Below, piece by piece: positions 1 through 5,616 of a stretch of 5,616 nucleotides of DNA (position 1 is its first letter; every line of letters starts with the position of its first letter). The notes beneath the pieces were generated by a model, which worked only from the letters and a program-made list of their open reading frames with translations, was not told the DNA's origin and made no database searches. Made by a program: the position numbers and the translations under genes. The stretch is from an uncultured Bacteroidota bacterium (lineage in GTDB: Bacteria; Bacteroidota; Bacteroidia; Chitinophagales; Chitinophagaceae). Where the stretch lies: assembly GCA_903913355.1 (NCBI GenBank), contig CAIWKU010000134.1:1-5616 (forward strand), read 5' to 3'.

Positions 1-1434
1 CTATACCTGTCTGAGGGAAGTCATATGGCATGGGGGTTTATGGAAGTACCGCCTATGCTATCTGTTTTTGCCTGGTTTACACACCTGCTAGGGGATCATT
101 TTTTTTGGGTAAAATGCTGGCCATCACTTTTTGGGGCACTCACTTATATTCTTACCGGTAAAATAATTCTTTCGCTTGGAGGGAGGTCCTTTGCACTGGT
201 GTTGGCTTTTCTTTCCTTTCTCCTCGGGGCTTACTTACGCGTTCATTTTTTATTTCAACCCAATTTTTTAGAGATCTTTTTCTGGACATTGATCGCTTAT
301 AGTATGATTCGTTTTGTTCAGACCGAAAACAACAAATGGTTATACCTGTTTGGAATAGCCTGCGGGTTAGGAATGCAAAGCAAATACTCTGTGCTCTTTT
401 TTATTACCAGCATACTGGTTGGATTATTACTCACTGATCAAAGAAAAGTTTTCCGCAATAAACATTTCTATTATGCTGCCCTGATTGGGTTACTGATTTT
501 TTTACCCAATTTTCTATGGCAATACAGTCAGCATTTTCCAGTGGTATTTCATATGAGAAAATTGCAGCGAACGCAGTTACAATATGTTAGTCCCTCGAGC
601 TTTTTGATAGACCAGGTTATCATGAATTTCCCCTGCGTGTTTATCTGGCTAACAGGACTATGGGCTGTCAGTTTTCTTAGAAAATACAAAACCTACCGCT
701 TTATCGCCTGGACTTATGCCGGGGTGATTCTATTACTATTGCTGGGACATGGAAAAAATTATTACGCTTTGGGCGCTTATCCTGTTTTGTTTGCATTTGG
801 TGCCTACCACTTGGAACAGCTAACCCTGGTAAAACGAAAACTACTCCGTTATGCATTGGTAGCCCTTCCTTTGTTTTTTGGTTATTGGTTAGTACCGATT
901 GCCTTACCCATTTTTACTCCTGAAAAACTAGCTGCTTTTTATGAAAAAAGAAAAGTGAAAAAACTAGGGGTTTTAAATTGGGAGGATGGCAAGAGTCACC
1001 CCTTACCACAGGACTTTTCTGATATGCTTGGCTGGGAAGAAATGGCACAGAAAATGGCAAAAGCCTATGCGCTATTAGATAGCAATGAGAAAAAACATAC
1101 CATTCTATTCTGTGATAATTACGGGCAGGCGGGGGCACTGAATTATTATCGAAGAAAATACAATCTTCCGGAAACATACAGCGACAATGCCAGCTTTTTA
1201 TACTGGATACCCAACAATATGCCCTTTGATAATATCCTATTGCTAACCGATGATGAAAAAGAAATGGAACATCCGTTCCTGAAAAATTTCAAATCAGTGA
1301 TATTAACAGATAGTATTACCCATCCATTTGCAAGGGAAAGAGGAGATCTGGTGATACTTTTGAAAGGAACCAATGATTTGTTCAGACAGGAAATGAAAGA
1401 AAAAATCAAGAAAGACAAAGCAGCACTGGAATAA
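1..1434 (+). CDS. Glycosyltransferase family 39 (PMT/ArnT-like) membrane protein, 5' end missing
   Basis: This is an integral membrane glycosyltransferase of the GT-C fold. The family moves a sugar from a polyprenyl-phosphate donor to a lipid, glycan or protein acceptor on the outer face of the inner membrane. The reading frame is open from base 1, and the residues before the ATG at base 25 already fit the family pattern (YLSEGSHMAWGFMEVPPM resembles the family's YYLACSEHLAWGYVDHPPL). The true start and the catalytic acidic loop therefore lie upstream, and the ATG at 25 is internal. Counting from that ATG, several hydrophobic helices fill about residues 30-300. They carry the family signatures PNFLWQYSQHFP (161-172) and GHGKNYYALGAYP (241-253). 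A soluble C-terminal domain follows (about 315-469) with CDNYGQAGALNYYRRKYNLP (363-382), typical of bacterial GT39 proteins, and a lysine-rich end. Acceptor and donor cannot be told from sequence. The gene converges on the reductase, with 5 bp between the stops. Confidence 0.88.
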   Translation, partial: LYLSEGSHMAWGFMEVPPMLSVFAWFTHLLGDHFFWVKCWPSLFGALTYILTGKIILSLGGRSFALVLAFLSFLLGAYLRVHFLFQPNFLEIFFWTLIAYSMIRFVQTENNKWLYLFGIACGLGMQSKYSVLFFITSILVGLLLTDQRKVFRNKHFYYAALIGLLIFLPNFLWQYSQHFPVVFHMRKLQRTQLQYVSPSSFLIDQVIMNFPCVFIWLTGLWAVSFLRKYKTYRFIAWTYAGVILLLLLGHGKNYYALGAYPVLFAFGAYHLEQLTLVKRKLLRYALVALPLFFGYWLVPIALPIFTPEKLAAFYEKRKVKKLGVLNWEDGKSHPLPQDFSDMLGWEEMAQKMAKAYALLDSNEKKHTILFCDNYGQAGALNYYRRKYNLPETYSDNASFLYWIPNNMPFDNILLLTDDEKEMEHPFLKNFKSVILTDSITHPFARERGDLVILLKGTNDLFRQEMKEKIKKDKAALE

Positions 1435-1439
1435 GCCTG

Positions 1440-2435
1440 CTATCCGATTTTTTCAAGTGTTTCCATTACGGGCAACCAGTGGGTTTGGTATAATGCCTGC
1501 AAATGTTTCTTATCTGTTTCTTCCAGTAATACCAGGTGATCGGTATTCAACTTTACATGCTCAGGGGTTCTGATACCGGGTATCACAGTTGATACTTCAG
1601 GATGACTTAAAATAAAACTCAATGCCAGTCCGGAGGCTGTAGTTTGATACTTCTCACACAATGGCCAAACTTCATTTTTTAATATATGTAAAATAGGTTC
1701 TGTAACAGCAGGTAATACCCGATAGCTTCTATGGTCATCTTTCGGAAAAACCGTATCAGGTTGAATCTTTCCCGACAATAGACCAAACTGTAATGGCATA
1801 CGTGCAATAATACCAAAGCCTTTTTGGGATGCCTGAGATAGAATCGGTAAGGCTTTTTGATTGATCAGGTTAAAAACCAGTTGGAACCCATTGCCCAAAT
1901 CATGTTTCAGAAAAAAATCCGCTTCGGGAAATGGATGGAAGGTAATCAACGAAATACCCCAATAGCGAATCTTTCCCTGTTGTTGCAATACTTGCATGGC
2001 TTCAATACACTCACCGTTTTCAAGGTGTACCATTCTGGCCACATGGAGATGATGAAAATCGATAGCATCTCTTTTTAGTCTTTTCAGGCTTTCCTCACAA
2101 GCTTTAATGATATAATCCTTAGTATAGTCTATAGCTACTTTTCCATCAGCTCCCGGTTTCTGTCCAACTTTCGAAGCAACCAACACATCTTTCCGGTTTG
2201 CAATGGTTTTGCCAAGAAGTGTTTCGGCATGCCCCAAACCATAAAAATCTGCCGTATCAAAAAAATTGATGCCTGTATCCATGGCAGCATGAATGGCAGA
2301 GATAGATGTATTGTCATCCGAAGGGCCCCAACCGATCGCTAAATTGCCCACAAAAGCCGAACCCCCAATGGCCCAGGTGCCGAAACCTATTTCACTTACC
2401 AGTAGGTCGGTATTACCAAATTTTCTGTATTTCAT
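1440..2435 (-). CDS. Aldo/keto reductase
   Basis: This is a cytoplasmic NAD(P)H-dependent oxidoreductase of the aldo/keto reductase superfamily, 331 residues, a normal length for the (beta/alpha)8 barrel. The N-terminus MKYRKFGNTDLLVSEIGFGT is the typical family opening and supports this start. The catalytic tetrad is complete: Asp60 in FFDTADFYG, Tyr65, Lys89 in VLVASKVG, and His131 in IDFHHLHV. A cofactor-binding segment near the C-terminus reads VIPGIRTPEHVKLN (284-297). The WGPSDDNTSISAI stretch (36-48) matches the subgroup with a short loop before the first barrel helix. Substrate is unknown: family members reduce sugars, methylglyoxal and other aldehydes or ketones. The gene stands alone between a convergent glycosyltransferase gene and a divergent cobalamin-subunit gene. 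A TACATTTG element lies about 20 bp before the start. I see no defect in the gene. Confidence 0.93.
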   Translation of the reverse strand: MKYRKFGNTDLLVSEIGFGTWAIGGSAFVGNLAIGWGPSDDNTSISAIHAAMDTGINFFDTADFYGLGHAETLLGKTIANRKDVLVASKVGQKPGADGKVAIDYTKDYIIKACEESLKRLKRDAIDFHHLHVARMVHLENGECIEAMQVLQQQGKIRYWGISLITFHPFPEADFFLKHDLGNGFQLVFNLINQKALPILSQASQKGFGIIARMPLQFGLLSGKIQPDTVFPKDDHRSYRVLPAVTEPILHILKNEVWPLCEKYQTTASGLALSFILSHPEVSTVIPGIRTPEHVKLNTDHLVLLEETDKKHLQALYQTHWLPVMETLEKIG

Positions 2436-2455
2436 TTGACAGGTATTAAGAGGAA

Positions 2456-2463
2456 CAAATGTA
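2456..2463 (-). promoter_or_regulatory. Candidate Bacteroidota -7 element for the aldo/keto reductase
   Basis: Read on the minus strand, these bases are TACATTTG, an exact match to the Bacteroidota -7 consensus TAnnTTTG. The element ends 20 bp before the reductase ATG, which would give a leader of roughly 13-15 nt. No TTG is found at the expected 17-23 bp upstream; the nearest is only 10 bp away. The promoter call therefore rests on one element. Confidence 0.4.
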
Positions 2464-2482
2464 AACCTAAGTACAATTCAGT

Positions 2483-2490
2483 TATTTTTA
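2483..2490 (+). promoter_or_regulatory. Weak -7-like element for the cobalamin-binding subunit
   Basis: TATTTTTA matches TAnnTTTG at five of its six fixed positions. It lies about 28 bp before the preferred start at 2519, inside the 83 bp divergent gap. There is no TTG at a fitting distance. In AT-rich DNA such a match is easily due to chance, so this is only a pointer to where the promoter should be. Confidence 0.18.
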
Positions 2491-2518
2491 CAGTATCGTT
2501 ATCGATTAATTGATCAGT

Positions 2519-2926
2519 ATGAAAAGACCTGTAAGAGTATTGGTTGCCAAAGTAGGCCTGGATGGTCATGACCGCGGCGCGAAAGTAATTGCTACGGCTT
2601 TGCGTGATGCGGGCATGGAAGTAATCTATACCGGTCTTCGTCAAACACCGGAAATGGTGGTAAATGCCGCTTTGCAGGAGGATGTAGATGCTATCGGGAT
2701 CAGTATTTTAAGCGGCGCACACATGACCGTATTCCCAAAAATAGTAGCCTTACTGAAAGAAAAACAAATGAATGATGTATTACTTACGGGCGGTGGTATT
2801 ATTCCGGAAGATGATATGAAAGTATTGCATGAAATGGGTGTAGGTAAACTGTTTGCACCCGGAGCCGCTACAGCTGATATTGCTTTATATATCGAGGAAT
2901 GGGTGGCGGCTAACAGAAATTTTTAG
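2519..2926 (+). CDS. Stand-alone cobalamin-binding subunit, methylmalonyl-CoA mutase C-terminal type
   Basis: This encodes a 135-residue cobalamin-binding domain alone, like the small subunits of acyl-CoA mutases (methylmalonyl-CoA or isobutyryl-CoA mutase). Such proteins hold adenosylcobalamin and pair with a separate TIM-barrel subunit that binds the CoA ester and carries out the radical rearrangement. The base-off/His-on motif is complete: Asp15-x-His17-x-x-Gly20 in LDGHDRG, Ser62-x-Leu64 in ISILSGAH, and the glycine run GGG (91-93). His17 should be the lower axial ligand to cobalt. I prefer the second ATG (2519) because MKRPVRVLVAKVGLDGHDRG is the usual family beginning. The ATG at 2510 would add only three residues, and no ribosome binding site decides between them. 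No catalytic subunit, MeaB-type GTPase or epimerase gene is in the window, so the partner must be elsewhere. The stop lies 3 bp from that of the TRIC gene. Confidence 0.92.
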   Translation: MKRPVRVLVAKVGLDGHDRGAKVIATALRDAGMEVIYTGLRQTPEMVVNAALQEDVDAIGISILSGAHMTVFPKIVALLKEKQMNDVLLTGGGIIPEDDMKVLHEMGVGKLFAPGAATADIALYIEEWVAANRNF

Positions 2927-2929
2927 GTA

Positions 2930-3532
2930 TTAAATACTTGGCAAGGTTAAGCGTTTTCTCTTCGATAGGATTCTGATGCCTACAACAATAATTACGCAGA
3001 TAAACAAACCGGTATTGTATTCAAGTCCTGCCTTTTTCAGTAATACATAACAAACCCCACCTATTGCGCAGGCAGTTGCATACAACTCTCCTTTTTTTAA
3101 TAGGTCAGGCACTTCTCCACAAATAATATCCGCCAATAATCCACCAAATGTGGCCGTGATAACACCCATAATAATCGCATACCCATCATTGATATCAATC
3201 CGCATACTTTTTTCGATTCCAAAAACAGTAAACATTCCAAGGCCAATCGCATCTGTGAAAAAAATAGTTCTCCTGAACCTTGCTGAATTAAAGCGAAATA
3301 AGGAAACAATGATTACAGCACCCACCACCAGGGCCAGGGCCAGATAATCATTTACCCAGTTTACGGGTCTTACACCAATCAACAGGTCACGAATGGTTCC
3401 ACCACCATAAGCAGTGGCAAAAGCAATGACGGCTGCGCCGAAAATATCCATTTGATGTGTCCTGGCTTTCAGGGCACCTGTCATGGCAAAAACAAATATC
3501 CCTATATACAGGATGATCTGGATCAGGTTCAT
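2930..3532 (-). CDS. TRIC/UPF0126 family seven-helix membrane protein
   Basis: This 200-residue inner-membrane protein belongs to the family now called prokaryotic TRIC (trimeric intracellular cation channel), formerly UPF0126 and related to YadS and YicG. Members form homotrimeric, potassium-permeable pores; the physiological role in bacteria is uncertain. Seven hydrophobic segments can be seen at about 4-22, 29-45, 62-78, 89-106, 117-134, 149-167 and 171-187. They form two homologous three-helix repeats plus a last helix. The first repeat carries GGGTIRDLLIG (43-53), the family hallmark. The matching position in the second repeat reads GGLLADIICGEVP (130-142), with Ala134 where the family usually has arginine. 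A basic tail (KRKRL, 191-195) follows the last helix. The start is supported by the typical short N-terminus just before helix 1. The gene diverges from the crotonase gene across 56 bp. Confidence 0.9.
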   Translation of the reverse strand: MNLIQIILYIGIFVFAMTGALKARTHQMDIFGAAVIAFATAYGGGTIRDLLIGVRPVNWVNDYLALALVVGAVIIVSLFRFNSARFRRTIFFTDAIGLGMFTVFGIEKSMRIDINDGYAIIMGVITATFGGLLADIICGEVPDLLKKGELYATACAIGGVCYVLLKKAGLEYNTGLFICVIIVVGIRILSKRKRLTLPSI

Positions 3533-3588
3533 AACTCAAAATACAAAAAACAAAGTTCTAAGCTTACCTTTAATAAAACATTCTTGCC
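3533..3588. promoter_or_regulatory. Divergent promoter region of the TRIC and crotonase genes
   Basis: This 56 bp AT-rich gap must hold both promoters, unless they lie inside the genes. For the crotonase, TACCTTTA at 3565-3572 matches TAnnTTTG except for the last base. For the TRIC gene, minus-strand GAACTTTG at 3551-3558 matches except for the first base. Neither has a TTG at the usual 17-23 bp upstream. No clear Shine-Dalgarno sequence precedes either start, as is common in Bacteroidota. The exact elements are uncertain. Confidence 0.3.
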
Positions 3589-4366
3589 ATGTACACAACC
3601 TTATTAACCTCCCTCGAAGAGGGTATTTATATCATTACCATTAACCGACCCGATAAACTGAATGCCCTTAACAAGCAGGTATTCCAGGACCTGAACCGGG
3701 CGCTAACAGAAATATATACCAACACAGAAATAAAATCAGCGATTATCACTGGTGCGGGACCCAAAGCATTTTGTTGCCGGAGCCGATATCAGCGAATTCA
3801 GCGGTTTAAGCACGGATGAAAGCAAAGCATTGGCAAAAGCAGGTCAGGATACTTTTTTCAGAATAGAACAAGCCCACAAGCCGATCATTGCCTGTGTAAA
3901 CGGTTTTGCGTTAGGTGGTGGTTGCGAACTGGCCATGAGTTGTCATTTTAGAATCGCTTCAGATAATGCGAAATTCGGTCAGCCCGAAGTAAACCTGGGT
4001 CTGATTCCCGGATATGGTGGTACACAAAGGCTGGTACACTTAATCGGTAAAGGCCGCGCGCTGGAATTATTAATGAGCGCAAACATGATCGATGCGTCTA
4101 CTGCTTTACAATATGGACTGGTAAATTATGTAGTAAGTCCGGAAGAGCTATTACCAAAAGCCAAATACCTGCTGGATATGATCAATACCAAAGCACCGAT
4201 TGCTGTATCCAAATGTATTGAAAGCGTGAATGCTGTATTTGATGAATCCAAGAATGGTTATGAAGTGGAAGTAAATGGATTTGGTTACTGTTTTGGCACA
4301 ACCGACAGACTCGAGGGCACTTCTGCCTTCTTAGAAAAAAGAAAAGCACATTTTACAGGTAATTAA
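3589..4366 (+). pseudogene. Enoyl-CoA hydratase (crotonase family), split by a one-base frameshift
   Basis: The family hydrates 2-enoyl-CoA to 3-hydroxyacyl-CoA in fatty-acid beta-oxidation and related acyl-CoA pathways in the cytoplasm. Residues 1-61 (MYTTLLTSLEEG through GAGPKAF) are read in one frame, and residues 62 onward (VAGADISEF through KRKAHFTGN) in another. Removing one T from TTTT at 3769-3772 joins them into an uninterrupted 258-residue protein, the normal family length. In that protein the oxyanion-hole region (KAFVAGADI and FALGGGCELAM) is intact. Both catalytic glutamates are present: Glu113 in GGGCELA and Glu133 in FGQPEVNLG, 20 residues apart as in rat mitochondrial enoyl-CoA hydratase. 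As written, translation from 3589 would leave the family frame after residue 61 and stop at 3819, before the active site. A 204-residue frame starting at the ATG at 3752 would lack the N-terminal strands. No other lesion is visible, so this is either a sequence error or a very recent mutation. Confidence 0.87.
3769..3772 (+). other. Frameshift site: extra T in a four-T run
   Basis: The family motif KAFVAGAD needs GCA TTT GTT GCC, but the window reads GCA TTTT GTT GCC. The upstream frame is conserved up to Phe61, and the downstream frame is conserved from the next valine, so the shift falls within these four bases. I see no recoding signal such as a slippery heptamer or a stop codon at the shift point. 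Confidence 0.88.
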
Positions 4367-4442
4367 AAGACCCTCCTATCATTTCGTTAGATAACAGGGC
4401 CAGGTTAAGCAAGACTTTTGAAGCACTGGCTTGTTGAGAAGG
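4367..4442. other. Convergent intergenic gap with a weak inverted repeat
   Basis: These 76 bp separate the ends of the crotonase and the phosphatase genes. GCCAG (4399-4403) and CTGGC (4426-4430) could pair as a five-base stem, extendable by two G-U pairs on one strand, around a 22-base loop. There is no T run after it on either strand. It might help end transcription from both sides, but it is too weak to call a terminator. Confidence 0.2.
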
Positions 4443-5522
4443 CTATTTAATAACGGAAGGGATAAAATCCGCTACCGGATGCTCAGCCGTAAATTGGTAT
4501 CCCATCAATTTTGCCATGGTTTGTGCAAATTGTTTCTGGTAAACCTGGGTCTGTGTTTTCACTTCCCCTGTGGCAGGTGTATTGGGGCCCATAACTGCAA
4601 ACCAGATCTGATCCGCATCATCTACAGAAGCACCATGACTGGTCCATTTGGTTTTATTAGTAATGCCTCTTCCATGATCGGTTGTAATAAAAAGAGTGGT
4701 CTTGTTTTTATACTGAGGATCACTTTGCACAAAATCCCATATTTTTTTGATCCAGGCATCTACCTGGTGAGCTGCGTCAAGATAAGAACGGTATTGGCGA
4801 CTATGTGCCCATTCATCGGTTTCTCCATAAGCGATATACATTACCCTAGGTTTCTTGGTTTGCAAATGCTCCATCGCTTCATACTGGGTAAATACATCTA
4901 AACATTCTTCCGACCATTGCCGGTAAGAATCCTGTACCATATTATTGATGAGCTTTTCATTGGCGGTAGGATTGGCTCCTCCAAACTGATCGTAAGCAGC
5001 AATAACAGGGATGCCTGATCTTTCTTCATTCAGGATTCGGTTAAAAGCATCCCATGCACCAAAAGCAAGCACCTTTCCTTTGAGTACAGATTGTTTATTG
5101 AAATATTCCAATAGCGTTGTATTCGGGTTCGCTTTATATTCATTGCTATTAATAGCTGTATCCACATATCCGCACATTATTTCGCTATATCCGGGATAAG
5201 AAAACCATTGATTATTGGAAACATTGACCATATTACCAATCAGTCGGTTGCCATATAATTGTCCTTTTGCAGCTATTGTATTCCAGAAAAAAGGAAGTAA
5301 TTTTTTTCTACGCGATTCCCCATCCCCGGCCCAATATTTTTCGAAGATTTTAGCGCTATCATTCTGATGATACCGTTTATCATTGGCAATATCTTTATCC
5401 ATTCCATCAAATACTTCCTGCCAGCGAAAACCATCCGTTGTGATAATAATAATATTCTCTGTTTGTTGGGCCTGAAGAAAATAACTGCTTAATAAAAAAG
5501 AAACGATTAATAATTTTTTCAT
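4443..5522 (-). CDS. Secreted alkaline phosphatase superfamily protein (phosphatase/phosphodiesterase)
   Basis: This is a 359-residue exported metallohydrolase with the alkaline phosphatase fold, probably dependent on two metal ions such as zinc and acting in the periplasm on phosphate mono- or diesters. The N-terminus MKKLLIVSFLLSSYFLQAQQ is a signal peptide, likely cut after QA. Metal-site motifs appear in the family order: Asp30 in ITTDGFRW, the probable nucleophile Ser108 in WFSYPGYSE (Ser113 is the alternative), Asp236 and His240 in GETDEWAH, Asp282-His283 in ITTDHGRG, and His296 in TSHGAS. The order resembles nucleotide pyrophosphatase/phosphodiesterase relatives, but the substrate cannot be read from sequence; sulfatase-like activity is less likely, as there is no C-x-P-S-R motif. 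The frame is open to an ATG at 5600, but that start would put 26 residues before the signal peptide and would lie upstream of the likely promoter. The start at 5522 is therefore chosen. The gene is not visibly in an operon. Confidence 0.9.
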   Translation of the reverse strand: MKKLLIVSFLLSSYFLQAQQTENIIIITTDGFRWQEVFDGMDKDIANDKRYHQNDSAKIFEKYWAGDGESRRKKLLPFFWNTIAAKGQLYGNRLIGNMVNVSNNQWFSYPGYSEIMCGYVDTAINSNEYKANPNTTLLEYFNKQSVLKGKVLAFGAWDAFNRILNEERSGIPVIAAYDQFGGANPTANEKLINNMVQDSYRQWSEECLDVFTQYEAMEHLQTKKPRVMYIAYGETDEWAHSRQYRSYLDAAHQVDAWIKKIWDFVQSDPQYKNKTTLFITTDHGRGITNKTKWTSHGASVDDADQIWFAVMGPNTPATGEVKTQTQVYQKQFAQTMAKLMGYQFTAEHPVADFIPSVIK

Positions 5523-5568
5523 AATACTAATTGGGGTAACCTGTGAATGATAAAACTGAATCTTACTT

Positions 5569-5596
5569 CGAATGTAGTACACTGCTCTAACTGCAA
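5569..5596 (-). promoter_or_regulatory. Candidate Bacteroidota promoter (TTG-N17-TACATTCG) for the phosphatase gene
   Basis: On the minus strand, TTG (5596-5594) is followed after 17 bp by TACATTCG (5576-5569). This fits the Bacteroidota pattern of TTG at -33 and TAnnTTTG at -7, with one mismatch in the second element. Transcription would start near 5562 and leave a leader of about 40 nt before the ATG at 5522. It is the only place in the window where both elements occur at a proper distance before a gene. Confidence 0.5.
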
Positions 5597-5616
5597 CCAT
5601 TCAATACAAAAGCAAA

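Noticed and set aside
914..1418. Two overlapping minus-strand open frames of 87 and 90 codons
   Set aside because: They are antisense to the conserved C-terminal domain of the glycosyltransferase, and their sequences have low complexity and no recognisable family.
1420..1453. Possible terminator: GCAG...CTGC followed by TTTTTT
   Set aside because: The stem is only four pairs around a 13-base loop, and the T run begins seven bases after it, inside the reductase coding sequence. Not convincing.
2432..2644. Minus-strand open frame of 70 codons across the divergent gap
   Set aside because: It overlaps the conserved B12-binding motif of the plus-strand gene and the start of the reductase. Nothing in its translation looks like a real protein.
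2927..2937. Small palindrome GTATTAAATAC at the convergent stops
   Set aside because: It is short and AT-rich, and it could form at most a three-pair stem. Such matches occur by chance in this base composition.
3752..4366. Independent short crotonase starting at the ATG at 3752
   Set aside because: Its first six codons (MRDPKH) do not match the family, while the other frame supplies the missing N-terminus exactly up to the T run. A frameshifted single gene explains both frames.
4431..4901. 156-codon open frame on the plus strand
   Set aside because: It lies wholly antisense to the phosphatase gene, whose metal-binding motifs are clear. Its translation is rich in Cys, Phe and Ile with no recognisable family, as expected of a shadow frame.
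1..5616. Mobile element, CRISPR array, defence island or tRNA
   Set aside because: I found no repeats with regular spacing, transposase or integrase motifs, terminal inverted repeats or tRNA-like folds. All six genes belong to common housekeeping or envelope families.

Overview
The window looks like an ordinary chromosomal segment from a member of the Bacteroidota, probably a relative of the Chitinophagaceae. This is inferred from moderately low GC, the absence of clear Shine-Dalgarno sequences before starts, TAnnTTTG-like promoter elements, and protein sequences that resemble Bacteroidota versions of their families. I see no transposase, integrase, tRNA or rRNA gene, CRISPR array, prophage gene or toxin-antitoxin pair. 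There is no strong sign of an undescribed system.

The layout is six genes on strictly alternating strands, so each is probably transcribed alone. From left to right they are: (1) the 3' part of a membrane glycosyltransferase of family GT39/PMT, plus strand, with its start outside the window; (2) an aldo/keto reductase, minus strand; (3) a short stand-alone cobalamin-binding subunit of the methylmalonyl-CoA mutase type, plus strand; (4) a seven-helix TRIC/UPF0126 membrane protein, minus strand; (5) an enoyl-CoA hydratase (crotonase), plus strand, broken by one extra T; (6) a secreted phosphatase/phosphodiesterase of the alkaline phosphatase superfamily, minus strand. Convergent gene ends lie 5, 3 and 76 bp apart. 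The divergent gaps are 83 and 56 bp and must hold the promoters. No gene-free stretch exceeds 300 bases.

Functionally the window is mixed. The cobalamin-binding subunit and the crotonase both belong to acyl-CoA metabolism (carbon-skeleton rearrangement of a branched or methylmalonyl-type CoA ester, and hydration of enoyl-CoA). They may contribute to the same branched-chain or fatty acid pathways, but they are not in one operon. The glycosyltransferase and the phosphatase act at the cell envelope. The reductase and the TRIC protein show no clear link to the rest.

The points most worth a second look are the single-base frameshift in an otherwise intact crotonase, the loss of the conserved arginine in the second half of the TRIC protein, the orphan cobalamin subunit, and a Bacteroidota-type promoter that fixes the start of the phosphatase gene.
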